A DNA stretch of 18,719 bases from Zygnema cylindricum (GCA_037447655.1 JBBHKE010002763.1:1-18719); one strand, 5' to 3'. Positions 8,653 to 17,834 are shown, numbered from the stretch's first letter. Translations and numbers: made by a program. Notes: generated by a model from the sequence alone, not told the origin.

Positions 8653-8944
8653 ACTTTAAAAACCACTTTAGTAAACACAACCACAATATTTCAAATAACA
8701 CTTTGTTATATTCTTGTTTGTTTTGTACCTAAAAATAAATTTGATGTTACGGTGACGAAACTAAATTCCGCTAGCGTGACGCAACCTTGTTTGTTGATCA
8801 ATTGACAATATTAAGCGTGGATTAATAAAAACGTTTATATTTTCAATTCAAACACTATGGCTATACATAATGACTTCATCATATAGAGTGGATAACTTGA
8901 ATTCCTCATTTTGCCCAAACAAAAAGCTTTATGAATTACCTTGC
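8653..8944. other. AT-rich DNA, no gene seen
   Basis: Only short repeats, such as the doubled AAAAACCACTTT just before it, and AT-rich sequence. No frame has coding character. Confidence 0.4.
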
Positions 8945-9165
8945 TACACCGTATATCGTTATTAGTGTTAATGTTTTTTTTGCCACTTAAAACATCTTTT
9001 CTCCGTACACACTTGTCGGATTATAGATCTGACGGTTGGGATTGAAAGCCAAGATTTTCACCTTCCCGATGGGCAGCCTCCATGTGAAAATCAGAGAGGA
9101 TTGTACGGAGAAAAGATGTTTAAGTGGCAAACAAATTATTAGCCCTAATAGCGATACACGATGTA
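8945..9165. mobile_element. TIR element copy 4 (MITE-like)
   Basis: TA CACCGTATATCGTTATTAG at the left and CTAATAGCGATACACGATG TA at the right give about 221 bases with TA at both edges. The inner arms CCACTTAAAACATCTTTTCT and GAAAAGATGTTTAAGTGGCA are inverted. It shares arms with the copy at 285 (including CTCCGTACACAC and GATCTGACGGTTG) and with the copy at 15748. It has no coding capacity. Confidence 0.75.
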
Positions 9166-9374
9166 CTTAGATATCTAACGTACAGTTTTTCCAGCATGTT
9201 CAGCTAATAATAAACCTGTTATTTTTCCCAAACAATAAAAGCAAAAATCTATTCATTATATTTTGCTAGTAATGTTTTTGTCATATTGGTTGAGGGAATT
9301 TAACTCAGGCAAATATTGGCTTCCGTTTTTTCAGGCAATAAATGCACCTTGTTATGAATGCTTTGTATTAACCT

Positions 9375-9513
9375 TGATAACATTATTAATACTCTATGTT
9401 TGGGAAAACAATATTTGGTAACATAACATTATGTTTGATAACATTACATTATATTTAATAACATAACATTATGTTTGATAACATTATTAATACTCTATGT
9501 TTTGGGGAAAACA
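9375..9513. repeat. 101-base-period direct repeat with inner TAACATTA units
   Basis: TGATAACATTATTAATACTC at 9375 recurs at 9476, followed both times by TATGTTT and GGGAAAACA. Between them are several copies of ATAACATTATGTTTGATAAC or a variant. This is a local AT-rich duplication without coding content. Confidence 0.65.
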
Positions 9514-10619
9514 GGGAAATTTGCCTTAAGTCTAACTAAACTTGTATGAGTCTTCAATCAAGTCTTCAATCAAGTTTTCGATAGTGAACGGCTGCGATAA
9601 GCGGAAAACTTGGACCATACTTGACTTCAAAATCGAAAATAGTACAGTAGTGGATATAACGGTGTGGCATTATCAAAACCTTACGAGATTGAGGCCTTCC
9701 CAACAATGTGGTTGAAAAGGAAAATACTTATACTCAAAAGACAACATAAGAATTATAGTAATGTCAGAAATTAGAGAAAACTTAATCATATCAGGGACAC
9801 AATGACTCTTTTTCCCCATGTTGCTCTTTTAATTTTCACAGGTTGCTCTTTTTTTTGGAAAGATTTCTCGTTTTTAGAATACGTTTGTTGGAATAATGAA
9901 AATGTTTCAAAAGTCTGGAACATAATTTGGTAAAAGGAGTATATTGGACGGCAAAAAAATCTTAATAACTCATAATATGCAAACTTTTTTTGAGATTCTG
10001 TCTCCTTGAAACCTTTTTGATGTCACACATTTTTGGCACTTGATGATGTGTTCTCTCTACTTTGCCTCTACATCTAAAGGAAAATCCAAGCGATGGTTTT
10101 GAAACATCGGTTTTTAAACATGTCTTTAAGATATCTAGTGATTATCTAACTATAAATGGCTTAAGAAAAAAGACAAGAATGTTCCACTTTTTTTTACAAA
10201 GCCATTAAAGTCAACAAAAATCTATAATAAAAGTCTTTAATAAAGGTCTTTAATAAAACTCAACACAAAAATGAGCCATCGTAAATGCCATCGTAAAAGT
10301 AAAATCATTCATAATTAGGTTTTTGAAAAGAAATACTAATAGATCACATGACAAATAAATATTTCTTGGTAATGTCACAAATAAGAAAAGAGAGAGAGAG
10401 GGATACCTTTGTCATACACGTTAATTTTTGTATATTACACGTTTCTTGGGTAAACAAATTAATGGAATATTATTTGAAACGTTTTAACTTCCTTCCTGTT
10501 TGAAAGGTTTTGGTTATTGTATTATTTTCGCTCTTTATGAAGTCTTTGCCTGGCGAATGAAAAATCAAAAATCTGAAAGAAAAATACAAACCTTGTTCAC
10601 CGGGATAGTTTTTGTCTTA
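9514..10619. other. Gene-free AT-rich stretch
   Basis: About 1.1 kb with no frame of note. Small tandem doublets occur (CAATCAAGTCTT near 9556; TCTTTAATAAA near 10232; CCATCGTAAA near 10276) and a short GAGAGAGAG run lies near 10390. No transposon ends or RNA gene were recognised. Confidence 0.45.
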
Positions 10620-10737
10620 TATACATAAATAAATATATAAATATATCTATATGTATATATGTATATAAATGGTTATATATATATGTGTATGTATATGTAT
10701 GTATATCTATATATATATATGTATATATATGTATATG
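10620..10737. repeat. TA-rich microsatellite (outer)
   Basis: An almost uninterrupted run of TATATG/TATA units. It abuts the breakpoint at 10738-10740 where coiled-coil gene homology begins. It is probably one half of a microsatellite whose other half is now at 11167-11328. Confidence 0.85.
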
Positions 10738-10739
10738 AC

Positions 10740-11166
10740 ACAACATTTTCTTCTTTTAGGGTTTCCTTTTGGGCCCTTATTTCAGATTTAACTTTTTCAA
10801 TAGCATCCTTTTGGGCCGTTAATTTGGATTTCACTTTTTCAAGAACTTCTCGTTCCTACAAAAGATAACCAAACTGCCATCAGCACAAGAACAACACGTA
10901 AAAGGTGAGATAACAGAGTAAAACACAAAAAATGTGAATGAGAAAAAGTAAACATATGCAGAAATAGAAGCCACACATTATCCCAAAAAACAATATCACA
11001 AGAAAAATAGTTCAATTATTGAAAAGGTATAATCACTTTTGAGATTTTTCATGGTTACAAAACAGATTCTCATCATTGCAAGAGCTGATTTGTCCTCTAC
11101 CAGATGTTCCTCCAACCTCACCACCTTCAATTGCAAATTTGAAACCTTGACTTCATATACCTTGAC
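10740..11166 (-). pseudogene. Coiled-coil gene, left copy, 5' piece
   Basis: This piece is a direct, diverged copy of 13396-13745. On the minus strand it has the end of one exon (about 11160 down to 11070, reading [20 protein letters not shown] then SALAM), an intron of about 210 bases, and the start of the last exon at 10855 (EREVLEKVKSKLTAQKD, then a repeated EKVKSEIRAQKETLK). The donor GTGAGA seen in the right copy is ATGAGA here, so splicing would fail. The acceptor TTTTGTAG is kept. An extra in-exon tandem duplication of about 50-57 bases, absent from the right copy, repeats the EKVKS-AQK unit. Homology stops at 10740 in the middle of the exon. The continuation is found inverted from 11331. 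Confidence 0.7.
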
Positions 11167-11328
11167 TATGTATATATATATACATCTATGTATATATATT
11201 TATGTACATATATGCATATACATATACATAAATATATACAATACATATATATGTATATATATGTATATATATGTATGTATATATACATATATATATATAC
11301 ATGTATATATACATGTATATATACATAT
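11167..11328. repeat. TA-rich microsatellite (inner)
   Basis: A TATACA/TATATG repeat of about 160 bases separates the two oppositely oriented pieces of the left gene copy. The short frames open on both strands are composition artefacts. Confidence 0.85.
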
Positions 11329-11330
11329 TC

Positions 11331-11790
11331 TGCAATAAGGGATGCAAAATATGTGGAGTTGGAAAACCAGGTTGAAAAGTAGAAGGCAAGAAAAGAGATT
11401 ATTTTTCAATTTTCGAGGACAGTGGTAGCAACGGCGAATGAGATTCGGAACAAAATGAAAGCAAATTGGAACGAAATTGAAGTGGAAAAGGCTTGGTTGG
11501 CCAAAGAAAGGGAATCCTTGAAAATGGAGAAAGTGGCTTTGGATGCTCAGAGAGCCAAATTGGAGAAGGAAACAGGGCAAGCCATCTAGGTTTCGACGGT
11601 TGAGCAGGAGACCCTCCCAAAGGAAATTTTGTTTGGTTTTGTCGGACAAGGAGGGAGGGGAGGGAGGGAGACACGGTTTTGAGGGACAAATAGTCGGTTA
11701 AGGAGCGCACAAATGCGAGAAATACGTCAGCGACAAAAAGAGGAGGGCGAAGGACGAAAGTGACAAAGATATCGAACAATTGTGTTAAAG
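11331..11790 (+). pseudogene. Coiled-coil gene, left copy, last-exon 3' piece
   Basis: The plus strand reads RDAKYVELENQVEK, stop, then KARKEIIFQFSRTVVATANE and on through LAKERESLKMEKVALDAQRA with heptad-like spacing, matching the right copy on the minus strand. In-frame stops occur after VEK (TAG near 11381) and in QAI-stop (TAG near 11587). A later frameshift in a GGGAGGGAGG tract destroys the tail. The five-codon insertion ENQVE relative to the right copy shows independent drift. It is clearly non-functional, and it lies tail-to-tail with the right copy. Confidence 0.7.
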
Positions 11791-12355
11791 CGAATAGACT
11801 GGTAAAGTCTTCACACGTTCTTTGACAACAACAACTTTGATTGTTTATGATCGATTTTGGGAATATTATGACATTTGCGAGTGTGAATTGGTGAAGGTAT
11901 TCGCAAATAATTCTGAGAATTGTAGATGCTGTTGTTTTCAAAAATGTGGGTGACTATTCTTATGACTCTCGTGGGCCAAAAAATAAAATGCTCGATAGTT
12001 ACCGTATTGTCGTTAGTGGCTGGAACTAAAGATGTTTAAAAATGTTCGGGGAATCATTTGATGACTTTTGGACGAACGAGCCATTTTGCATCCCTGAAAG
12101 TGTATTCAAATTGTTGAAATTTGTTTTTAGTTTTTTATCCCAAATGCTTCTTTATATACTTTAATATTGGGTCACCTTAGGTTCACATGACTAATTTCTA
12201 GACATGTATGGCTTTTGTTTTTGTAGAAAGTTTCTCTTCATTGTTGACAATTCATTTCGTGGCATTTTTCAGGGACCGAGTTAAGCTTTTTTGTTTTAGT
12301 TTTTTCTTGGAAAAGGGAAGAAAGTCTGCGATCTTCAATAGTGGACAATTTGAGA
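11331..12355. repeat. Left arm of large palindrome
   Basis: The arm is the inverted counterpart of 12394-13386, starting TGCAATAAGGGATGCAAAAT and ending GGACAATTTGAGA. By eye the arms agree at roughly 85-90 percent, with scattered small indels. It contains the plus-strand 3' piece of the coiled-coil gene and about 550 bases of 3' flank. Confidence 0.85.
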
Positions 12356-12393
12356 TTTTATATCACGTTCCACCTCCCATATTTCCTATCGGA
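12356..12393. other. Palindrome centre (spacer)
   Basis: A 38-base unpaired centre between GGACAATTTGAGA (12343-12355) and its exact complement TCTCAAATTGTCC (12394-12406). Its presence, plus arm divergence, would explain how such a palindrome persists. Confidence 0.75.
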
Positions 12394-13386
12394 TCTCAAA
12401 TTGTCCAGTATTGAAGATCGTAAACTTCGGCTTCCCCTCGCCAAGAAAAAACTAAAACAAAAAAGAACTTAACTTGGTCCTTTAAAAATGCCACAAAATG
12501 AATTGTCGACGATGAAGAGAAACTTTATGCACAAAAAAAAGCCATACATGTCCAGAAATTAGTCACGTGAACCTAAGCTGGCACAATATTAAGGTATATT
12601 AAAGAGCCTATGGGATCAAAAAATCAAAACAAATTTCAACAATTTGAATACACTTTCTTGGATGCAAAATGGCTCGTTCTTCCAAAAATCATCAAATGAC
12701 TCCCCGAACATTTTTAAACATCTTTAGTTACAGCCACTAAACTTCGTCTATCGAGCATTATTTTTTGACCACGATCATGAACGTCACCCACATTTTGCGC
12801 AATCTACCTCAAATCGAATGCCTTCGCAATTCACACTCGCAAATGTCATAATATTCCCAAAATCGATCATAAAAAATCAAAGTTTTTGTTGTCAAATAAC
12901 ATGTGAAGACTTTACCTGTCTATTCGCTTTAACACGATTGTTCGATATCTTTGTCACTTTCGTCATTTGCCCTCCTCTTCTTCGCCGCTGAAGTAGCTCT
13001 CGCATTTGTGCGCTACTCAACCGACTCTTTGTCCCTCAAAACCTTGTCTCCCTCCCTCCTTGTTCCGACACAATCAAGCAAAATTTCCCTTGGGAGGCTC
13101 TCCCGCTCCACCGTCAAAACCTTGATGGCTTGCCTTGTTTCCTTCTCCAATTTGGCCCTCTGAGCATCCAAAGCCACTTTCTCCATTTTCAAGGATTCCC
13201 TTTTTCCATTTCCAGGGATTCCCTTTCTCTGGCCAACCGAGCCTTTTCCACTTCAGTTTCGTTCCAATTTGCTTTCAATTTGTTCTGAATCTCATTCGCC
13301 GCTGCTACCTCCGTCCTCGAAAATTAAAAAATAATCTCTTTCCGGGCCTTCTCCAAATCCACATATTTTGCATCCCTCATTGCAAA
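12394..13386. repeat. Right arm of large palindrome
   Basis: The inverted counterpart of 11331-12355. Homology with the left copy continues past 13386 to about 13745, but there it matches 10740-11157 in direct orientation, which marks the rearrangement breakpoint in the left arm. Confidence 0.85.
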
Positions 13387-13461
13387 TACAACCTTTTCTA
13401 CTTTTAGGGTTTCCTTTTGGGTCGTTAATTCAGATTTAACTTTTTCAAGAGCTTCTCGTTC
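12929..13461 (-). pseudogene. Coiled-coil gene, right copy, last exon
   Basis: After the acceptor TTTTGCAG (AG at 13463-13462) the minus strand reads EREALEKVKSELTTQKETLK and continues as a charged coiled coil (EVEKARLARERESLEMEK, VALDAQRAKLEKETRQAIK). It ends TSAAKKRRANDESDKDIEQS-C and a TAA at 12931-12929. AAKKRR resembles a basic nuclear-localisation cluster. Lesions: a TAA at 13326-13324, a short tandem duplication with frameshift near 13190-13225 (GGGAATCC repeated), and a TAG at 13015-13013. Apart from these, the heptad pattern is continuous, so this was a real protein. I do not recognise the family. Confidence 0.65.
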
Positions 13462-13664
13462 CTGCAAAAGATAACCACACTTCCATCAGCTCAAGAAGAA
13501 CACGTAAAGGGTGAGCTTACAGAGCAAAACACAAAAAATGTGAATGAGAAAAGGAAAACACATGTAGAAACAGAAACCACACATTATCCCAAAAAAAACA
13601 GTTCAATTATTGAAAAAGTTTAATCACTTTTGAGATTTTTCAGGGTGACAAAACAGATTCTCAC

Positions 13665-14441
13665 CATTGCAAGAGCTGATCTGTCCTCTGCCAGATATTC
13701 CTCCAACATCACCCCCTTTATCTGCAAATTTGAAACCTTGACTTCACACTCTTTTGCCAGTTTATCATGTTCTACCTCCAATTTCACCTCAATTTGCCTT
13801 TCCTGCAACTCAACCTTCACCTTTCCATTTGAAATATTGCCCTACCTTCACCTTTGCCATTTGAAATATTGCCCTTTCTTTTTCCAGTCTATCCTTTTCA
13901 TCCTTGACTTTCGATTGCAGAGCTTGCAATTCTTTTTTCTCCTTTTCAAAAAATTCCTCAACCGAAAGAGCTTCCCTGCCTCTGTCTTCATTTCTTGGAC
14001 TTCATGCGCAACTTCACTTCTCTCTTTTTTCAGATTATCTATCTCTGCGTGCAGATCCGCTCCCGTTCTTCCCACATCCTCCTTTCTTTCTTAGCTTTCT
14101 CCAATTTTTGTTCCGCCTCATTAATTTCCATCTATTTGCTCTCCCGTTGTCTCTCCAAGAGCAAACATTGCGCTTTAAGATTATCCCTCAGTCTCTTAAA
14201 GCCCTCCTGTTCCTTAGAAACGACATCATTCATCTTTAAGGCTGACAAAGCTTTTTCCACCTCTAACGGAGTTGTTTTTTTCATCTCTTTCAACGTTTTC
14301 TCCAGATTTGCTTGCTCCAATCTCATTGAAACCAGCGAAGTTTCCTCTCTCTGTGCAGCCTCTTTTGCCCTTTCTATGGCTGCCTCTGTGATGTTCAGTT
14401 TTGCTGCTTTGCGCTGAGCCTCGACCACCTATCCGTCCAAC
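13665..14441 (-). pseudogene. Coiled-coil gene, right copy, long middle exon
   Basis: The exon lies between the acceptor CTGCAG (AG at 14443-14442) and the donor GTGAGA (from 13664). The best-preserved part, 14428-14132, reads VEAQRKAAKLNITEAAIERA and on for 98 codons, rich in K, E, Q, L and A with heptad spacing and no break. It is closed upstream by TAG (14431-14429) and downstream by TAG at 14132. The coding character continues as EINEAEQKLEKAKKERRMWE, shifts frame near 14060 (DLHAEIDNLKKERSEVAHEV), shifts again near 13957 (KEKKELQALQSKVKDEKD), and carries a direct duplication of about 31 bases at 13823-13884 that shifts it once more. It ends [20 protein letters not shown], then LAEDRSALAM. 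Multiple independent lesions mark a pseudogene of a long coiled-coil protein, perhaps structural or nuclear; that role is inferred. Confidence 0.7.
13823..13884. repeat. 31-base tandem duplication in the coiled-coil exon
   Basis: CCATTTGAAATATTGCCCT with the adjoining ACCTTCACCTTT occurs twice in succession with a one-base difference. It disrupts the minus-strand frame. It looks like a recent replication-slippage event. Confidence 0.7.
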
Positions 14442-14929
14442 CTGCAGATTGGGAAATAATGAGATTAATAATAAATGAAAATAATGTAAATCGCGACAAA
14501 TTTATTACAAAACAAATAAACGAGAACAATTTTTTTTATAGTAATAATAATAACAAATATACAGTAATATAAACAACAAATACATATATCACTAAAATAA
14601 TACCAGTAACAGGAAGAGTAATCGTATCAGAAACAGTAACACAAACAATAACAATAACAGTGATAGTAATAGAAATAAAAATCATAACGACAAAACTTTA
14701 GTGCTCTCAGTCCAGCTGCAACTGTAAATGTTGTCTTTTATGACAATGAGACAAACTAAATCAACAAAACAAAACAACTGTGCCAGAACTTTGACAAGAA
14801 TTTGAATTTTTAGTTTTTTTCTTTTTGTCATGACGTGTTTGCTTTGCTCTGTTTTGATTTTTCTAGGAAACAAAGCTAATTTTCCTGAAAGGGTGATTCC
14901 CTACAAGAAAACATTATTAAAAATCTTAC
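14442..14929 (-). other. Putative intron, A/T-rich with AATAAC-type repeats
   Basis: The interval between two splice-like boundaries of the coiled-coil gene is filled with irregular ATAATAAC and AACAGTAAC units (about 14530-14690) and AT-rich sequence. Nothing coding is seen. Confidence 0.4.
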
Positions 14930-14953
14930 TTCAGATTTTTCTTCGACCAGGTC
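14930..14953 (-). pseudogene. Possible 24-base micro-exon of the coiled-coil gene
   Basis: The minus strand shows a T-rich run and CAAAG, then GACCTGGTCGAAGAAAAATC TGAA, then GTAAGA: acceptor and donor in the expected order around 24 bases. Its length is a multiple of three, so it would not change the phase between the flanking exons. Read in isolation it can give DLVEEKSE, which suits a coiled coil. The phase inherited from the upstream exon would give TWSKKNL instead. It may be a cassette exon or chance. Confidence 0.3.
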
Positions 14954-15044
14954 CTTTGAAAAAAAAAAAAAGACAACAAAGAGAAGGGGAGAATTAAACA
15001 TAAAAACAAGAATAATAGAAGAGGATTGCAAAACGTTCACTTAC

Positions 15045-15247
15045 AAGGCAAGCTCCGCCTTGGCAGCACGTTCTTTGTCATGGTATTCTTGAGTCGAAAC
15101 ATCCACCCGTTTTTGCATTTCCAGGACCTGCTTTTCCCTTACTCTGACAGCTTGATCCAATTCCTTGACAGCAACTTCACCGTTCAAAATTTCCTAACGC
15201 ATCAAATCAAGCGAAGTCCTTTCGCTTTCAAACGCTGTTCGTTTCAC
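15045..15247 (-). pseudogene. Coiled-coil gene, right copy, upstream exon
   Basis: The minus strand has the acceptor TTGGACAG, then VKRTAFESERTSLDLMR, a TAG (15196-15194), then EILNGEVAVKELDQAVRVRE and on through KQVLEMQKRVDVSTQEYHDK to KAELAL, closed by the donor GTAAGT (from 15044). The charged heptad pattern and clean splice sites argue for genuine ancestry. The single stop could be one C-to-T change of a CAG codon. The exon upstream of this was not recognised, so the gene is 5'-incomplete here. Confidence 0.6.
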
Positions 15248-15747
15248 CTGTCCAATAGACTAAATGGATGCAACAATTTCAGGCAAAACATAAATAAGTA
15301 TGTTGGACAGCTTCTAACTCTTCAAGATTGAACTTTGAATTTCTCCACATTTTACGGTCTTCCGTTTTAGGGTTTACATTTTAGGGTCCATGACACCAAG
15401 CAAAAGGCTGGCGGCATGCACAGTCAATGATCAAGAGTGTTGGCTCGTACCATGGCTGTTCGATCTAATCGGCTTTTAATATAAGCCGTTGAAACCATAA
15501 TTGTTCACGGCGATTAGTGCGAACGTACCAATCGTGACGAATTATACTTAACGAATGCATTGAACCTTTTGAACAAATTGTTAATAATCGTTAAATTTGG
15601 CACCCTAATCCGTTCCGGACCCGACGCGGCCGGCCGGTTATGGATCGGGTACGGATTAGGGTACCCGATTTTGACCGCTAGCAAACAGTAACTTATCTCA
15701 TGTCCAGGCCATTTCCACATTCCACTGAAGCTTATCGGCAAGTACAG
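15248..15747. other. Non-coding stretch with a GC-rich hairpin
   Basis: It contains two TTTAGGGTTTACATTTTAGGG telomere-like words near 15366 and the hairpin listed next. No gene is supported. Confidence 0.4.
15602..15662. repeat. GC-rich inverted repeat
   Basis: ACCCTAATCCGT (15602-15613) pairs with ACGGATTAGGGT (15651-15662), and ACCCGA (15619-15624) pairs with TCGGGT (15645-15650). The central loop contains GCGGCCGGCCGG. This is an island of GC in AT-rich DNA, possibly the centre of an eroded foldback element. Confidence 0.6.
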
Positions 15748-15960
15748 TACACCTTGAATTGTTATTAGCGTCAATGGTTTTTTCGCCACTTACAACATCT
15801 TTTCTTTGTACACACTTATTGGATTTTCAATTTGAAAACGCCAACCAGAAGCTGAGAATGCTACCTTTCGATCGCAACTGTCAGATCCATAATCCTAGAA
15901 TGTGTGCAGGAGAAAGATGTTTCGTCAACTGCTATTGGCGGCTAATAGCATTCCGGTGTA
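15748..15960. mobile_element. TIR element copy 5 (MITE-like)
   Basis: TA CACCTTGAATTGTTATTAGCG at the left and GGCTAATAGCATTCCGGTG TA at the right, 213 bases including both TA dinucleotides. The left inner arm matches the copies at 285 and 8945 (GCCACTTACAACATCTTTTC); the right inner arm (GAAAGATGTTTCGTCAACTG) is more diverged. It is one of the older copies by divergence. Confidence 0.68.
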
Positions 15961-17200
15961 CTACTCGCGAAAGTGAAGCCCTCGGCCGGTTCGGTTAGGT
16001 TAAATTTGGATCAAACTTTTGATAACTTGTACTAAGTTAAAACGTTGGGTTTCACCAAACTTAACCACCGAACTTAACCGCCGAATTAAAGCGTTCAAAA
16101 ATCCTCAATGTTTTTCAAAGGGATTAGCTTCATTATTTCAAAATCCGTTTTGTTTTCTTTTTTACCCCTTTCGTACTCAGATGATTCTTCAATTGCACGG
16201 TTTGGGTTGTAAAACGCACACCTTGCGTAATGACCCATGTGGTAGGTCCATCATCATAAATATAGCCATTTGCACTCATTTTTTGGCTAAATTGAGATTC
16301 AGTATCCCAGGCCTCCTATCAATATCCTAATTCTCAATTTCAAGCAGAAATAAACAAGGATGCGACTAAAGTGTATTGTTGCAAGTAAGGGTCTACAAGA
16401 CAACAAAAAATGGAAATGGCGATTGAAGTATTCTCTTTTTAGCTCGTCCATAAAAGAACATACAAAACCTTCTTCTAAATTATTAGGTGCCAACTAGCAA
16501 AGTACGCGAAAGATCGAACTACACTGCACTGATACATCGTGATTAGGTCAAAGTCATTTCCCTAACGTTATCAAATCTTACCTAACGCCAATGCCTGGGC
16601 GTCAAATCTACCTCATATGCCTTGAGTCCACCACCAAATGGGCGATTGCTAAGAGCATTCAACAATACAATGCCAAGAGCTCAACCGCCTCACCACATGG
16701 CCTACCATATCCTGGCCTGGGAAGATGTCCCTTCCTTGGGCGTGTTTTGAACCTTCTTGATTGGCTACCAATCCTTACCAGCCTATAGTAAGGGTTGGAG
16801 GGTGCTATGCCCGCTCTAATCGTAGAAATCATATGGTCGCTTCTTATCCCCTTGCTCTACGTCTCACAGGATATGTGTTGTTCGAATCAAGGGCCTGGAT
16901 GATTTCTTAGGGTGGAAGAACCCGACCCATGCTCCCTCGATAGTCGGAGCGTGTCATCGAGCTTCAATTCCCGTGTGGGCATCTTTTTCCACGAGGTGGT
17001 GAGCCTGCGTCACCAATGTCTCCCAAAAGTTCCGCGATAGCCAAAATTTAGCGTTTCCGTTGTTAAAATGTGTGTATTTTCTAGGTCTGAATTTATTCTA
17101 CGTTGTCAAATAGGTTGTCTAAATTATCTATACTTGTCGTAGTCACTAAAAGACAAAGAAATCCATGGCTACCTAAGTAGCCAAGGAGATAGGAAGGAGG
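15961..17200. other. Gene-free stretch
   Basis: About 1.2 kb in which several open frames of 60-100 codons occur on both strands without motifs, starts in context, or codon bias. A weak 9-base inverted repeat (AAATTGAGA at 16289 and TCTCAATTT at 16332) is visible. A Pol III B-box-like word TGTTCGAATCA lies near 16869, without an A box I could place. Confidence 0.4.
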
Positions 17201-17249
17201 AAGGAGGGGATTCTATCTGGGCGTTACCAAAAGATATGCGGACAGATGA

Positions 17250-17312
17250 GGATTTGATCCTGGTCCGTTTGGTCTACTGAAGCACAAATTTAACTCCCCG
17301 CCTTATCCGCTA
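17250..17312 (-). other. Possible tRNA-derived SINE head (Pol III A and B boxes)
   Basis: On the minus strand TAGCGGATAAGG (17312-17301) matches eight of the ten fixed positions of the Pol III A-box consensus. GGATCAAATCC (17260-17250) matches nine of eleven B-box positions. They are about 52 bases apart, a workable promoter spacing. GCGGATA near the start can pair with TGTCCGC just beyond the B box, like an acceptor stem. A proper T-stem and anticodon arm cannot be drawn, so this is not a functional tRNA gene. A SINE body would extend toward lower coordinates. Both ends are undefined. Confidence 0.35.
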
Positions 17313-17446
17313 GATATAATGAAGATCGATGCACTTATAGGGTTCGAATTGTATTTAGAGTTATTTACACCGGTATCATCCATTTAACGGTGAAACCAAA
17401 CTACATCTACATGGAAAGGTACCGCACTAAAATAATACGGTGCGCA

Positions 17447-17475
17447 CGAAACAAATGTCAAAGACATTTGTTTCG
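17447..17475. repeat. Perfect hairpin, 13-base arms, 3-base loop
   Basis: CGAAACAAATGTC and its exact complement GACATTTGTTTCG enclose AAA. There is no T tract after it. Its role is unknown. Confidence 0.8.
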
Positions 17476-17727
17476 ACGGGCGAGATTAAAAGTTAGAAAA
17501 ATAATCGAACGGCTCACATTTCAGTCGGTTGTACGGAATGACAATTTGGCGGTTTGCGGACGCCTCCACTTGGGATGACACGTGGCAACATCATATAGGT
17601 TTACGGAATCTTTGGAGCAGAAGACAAAAAAATCGGATGTGACAAATGTAGCATTATGGCGATGTCGTATATGGACCGTACAGAAAGTACTCCGACACTT
17701 GTACTCTTCTATACGGTACAGTCATAC

Positions 17728-17829
17728 GATTGTACGACGACCGTATAATTTCAAAGGTCAACAATTGGACGACGACCGTAGAATTTCAACGGTCAACAAT
17801 TGGACGACGACCGTAGAATTTCAACGGTC
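17728..17829. repeat. Three tandem 35-base units, each with a dyad site
   Basis: The units at 17760-17794 and 17795-17829 are identical, and a diverged unit precedes them (17728-17759). Each ends in a 21-base near-palindrome of the form GACCGT-A-GAA-T-TTC-A-ACGGTC, with only one non-pairing position per half. The spacing is constant. There are no spacers unlike the repeat, so it is not CRISPR. Confidence 0.75.
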
Positions 17830-17834
17830 AACAG

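Noticed and set aside
11039-11389. Several Y/I-rich frames on both strands
   Set aside because: They are translations of the TATACA microsatellite.
11399-11941. 180-codon minus-strand frame
   Set aside because: It is antisense to the plus-strand coiled-coil remnant; the heptad pattern and homology are on the plus strand here.
12208-12414. 68-codon plus-strand frame at the palindrome centre
   Set aside because: It runs through the inverted-repeat centre into the opposite arm, has no motif, and is not conserved as a frame in the other arm.
13630-14417. Overlapping plus-strand frames rich in F, S and L
   Set aside because: They are shadows of the minus-strand coiled-coil exon, whose K/E-rich codons read as F/S/L on the other strand.
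16591-16788. 65-codon plus-strand frame
   Set aside because: There is no domain, start context or coding bias, and similar-length frames occur by chance throughout this stretch.
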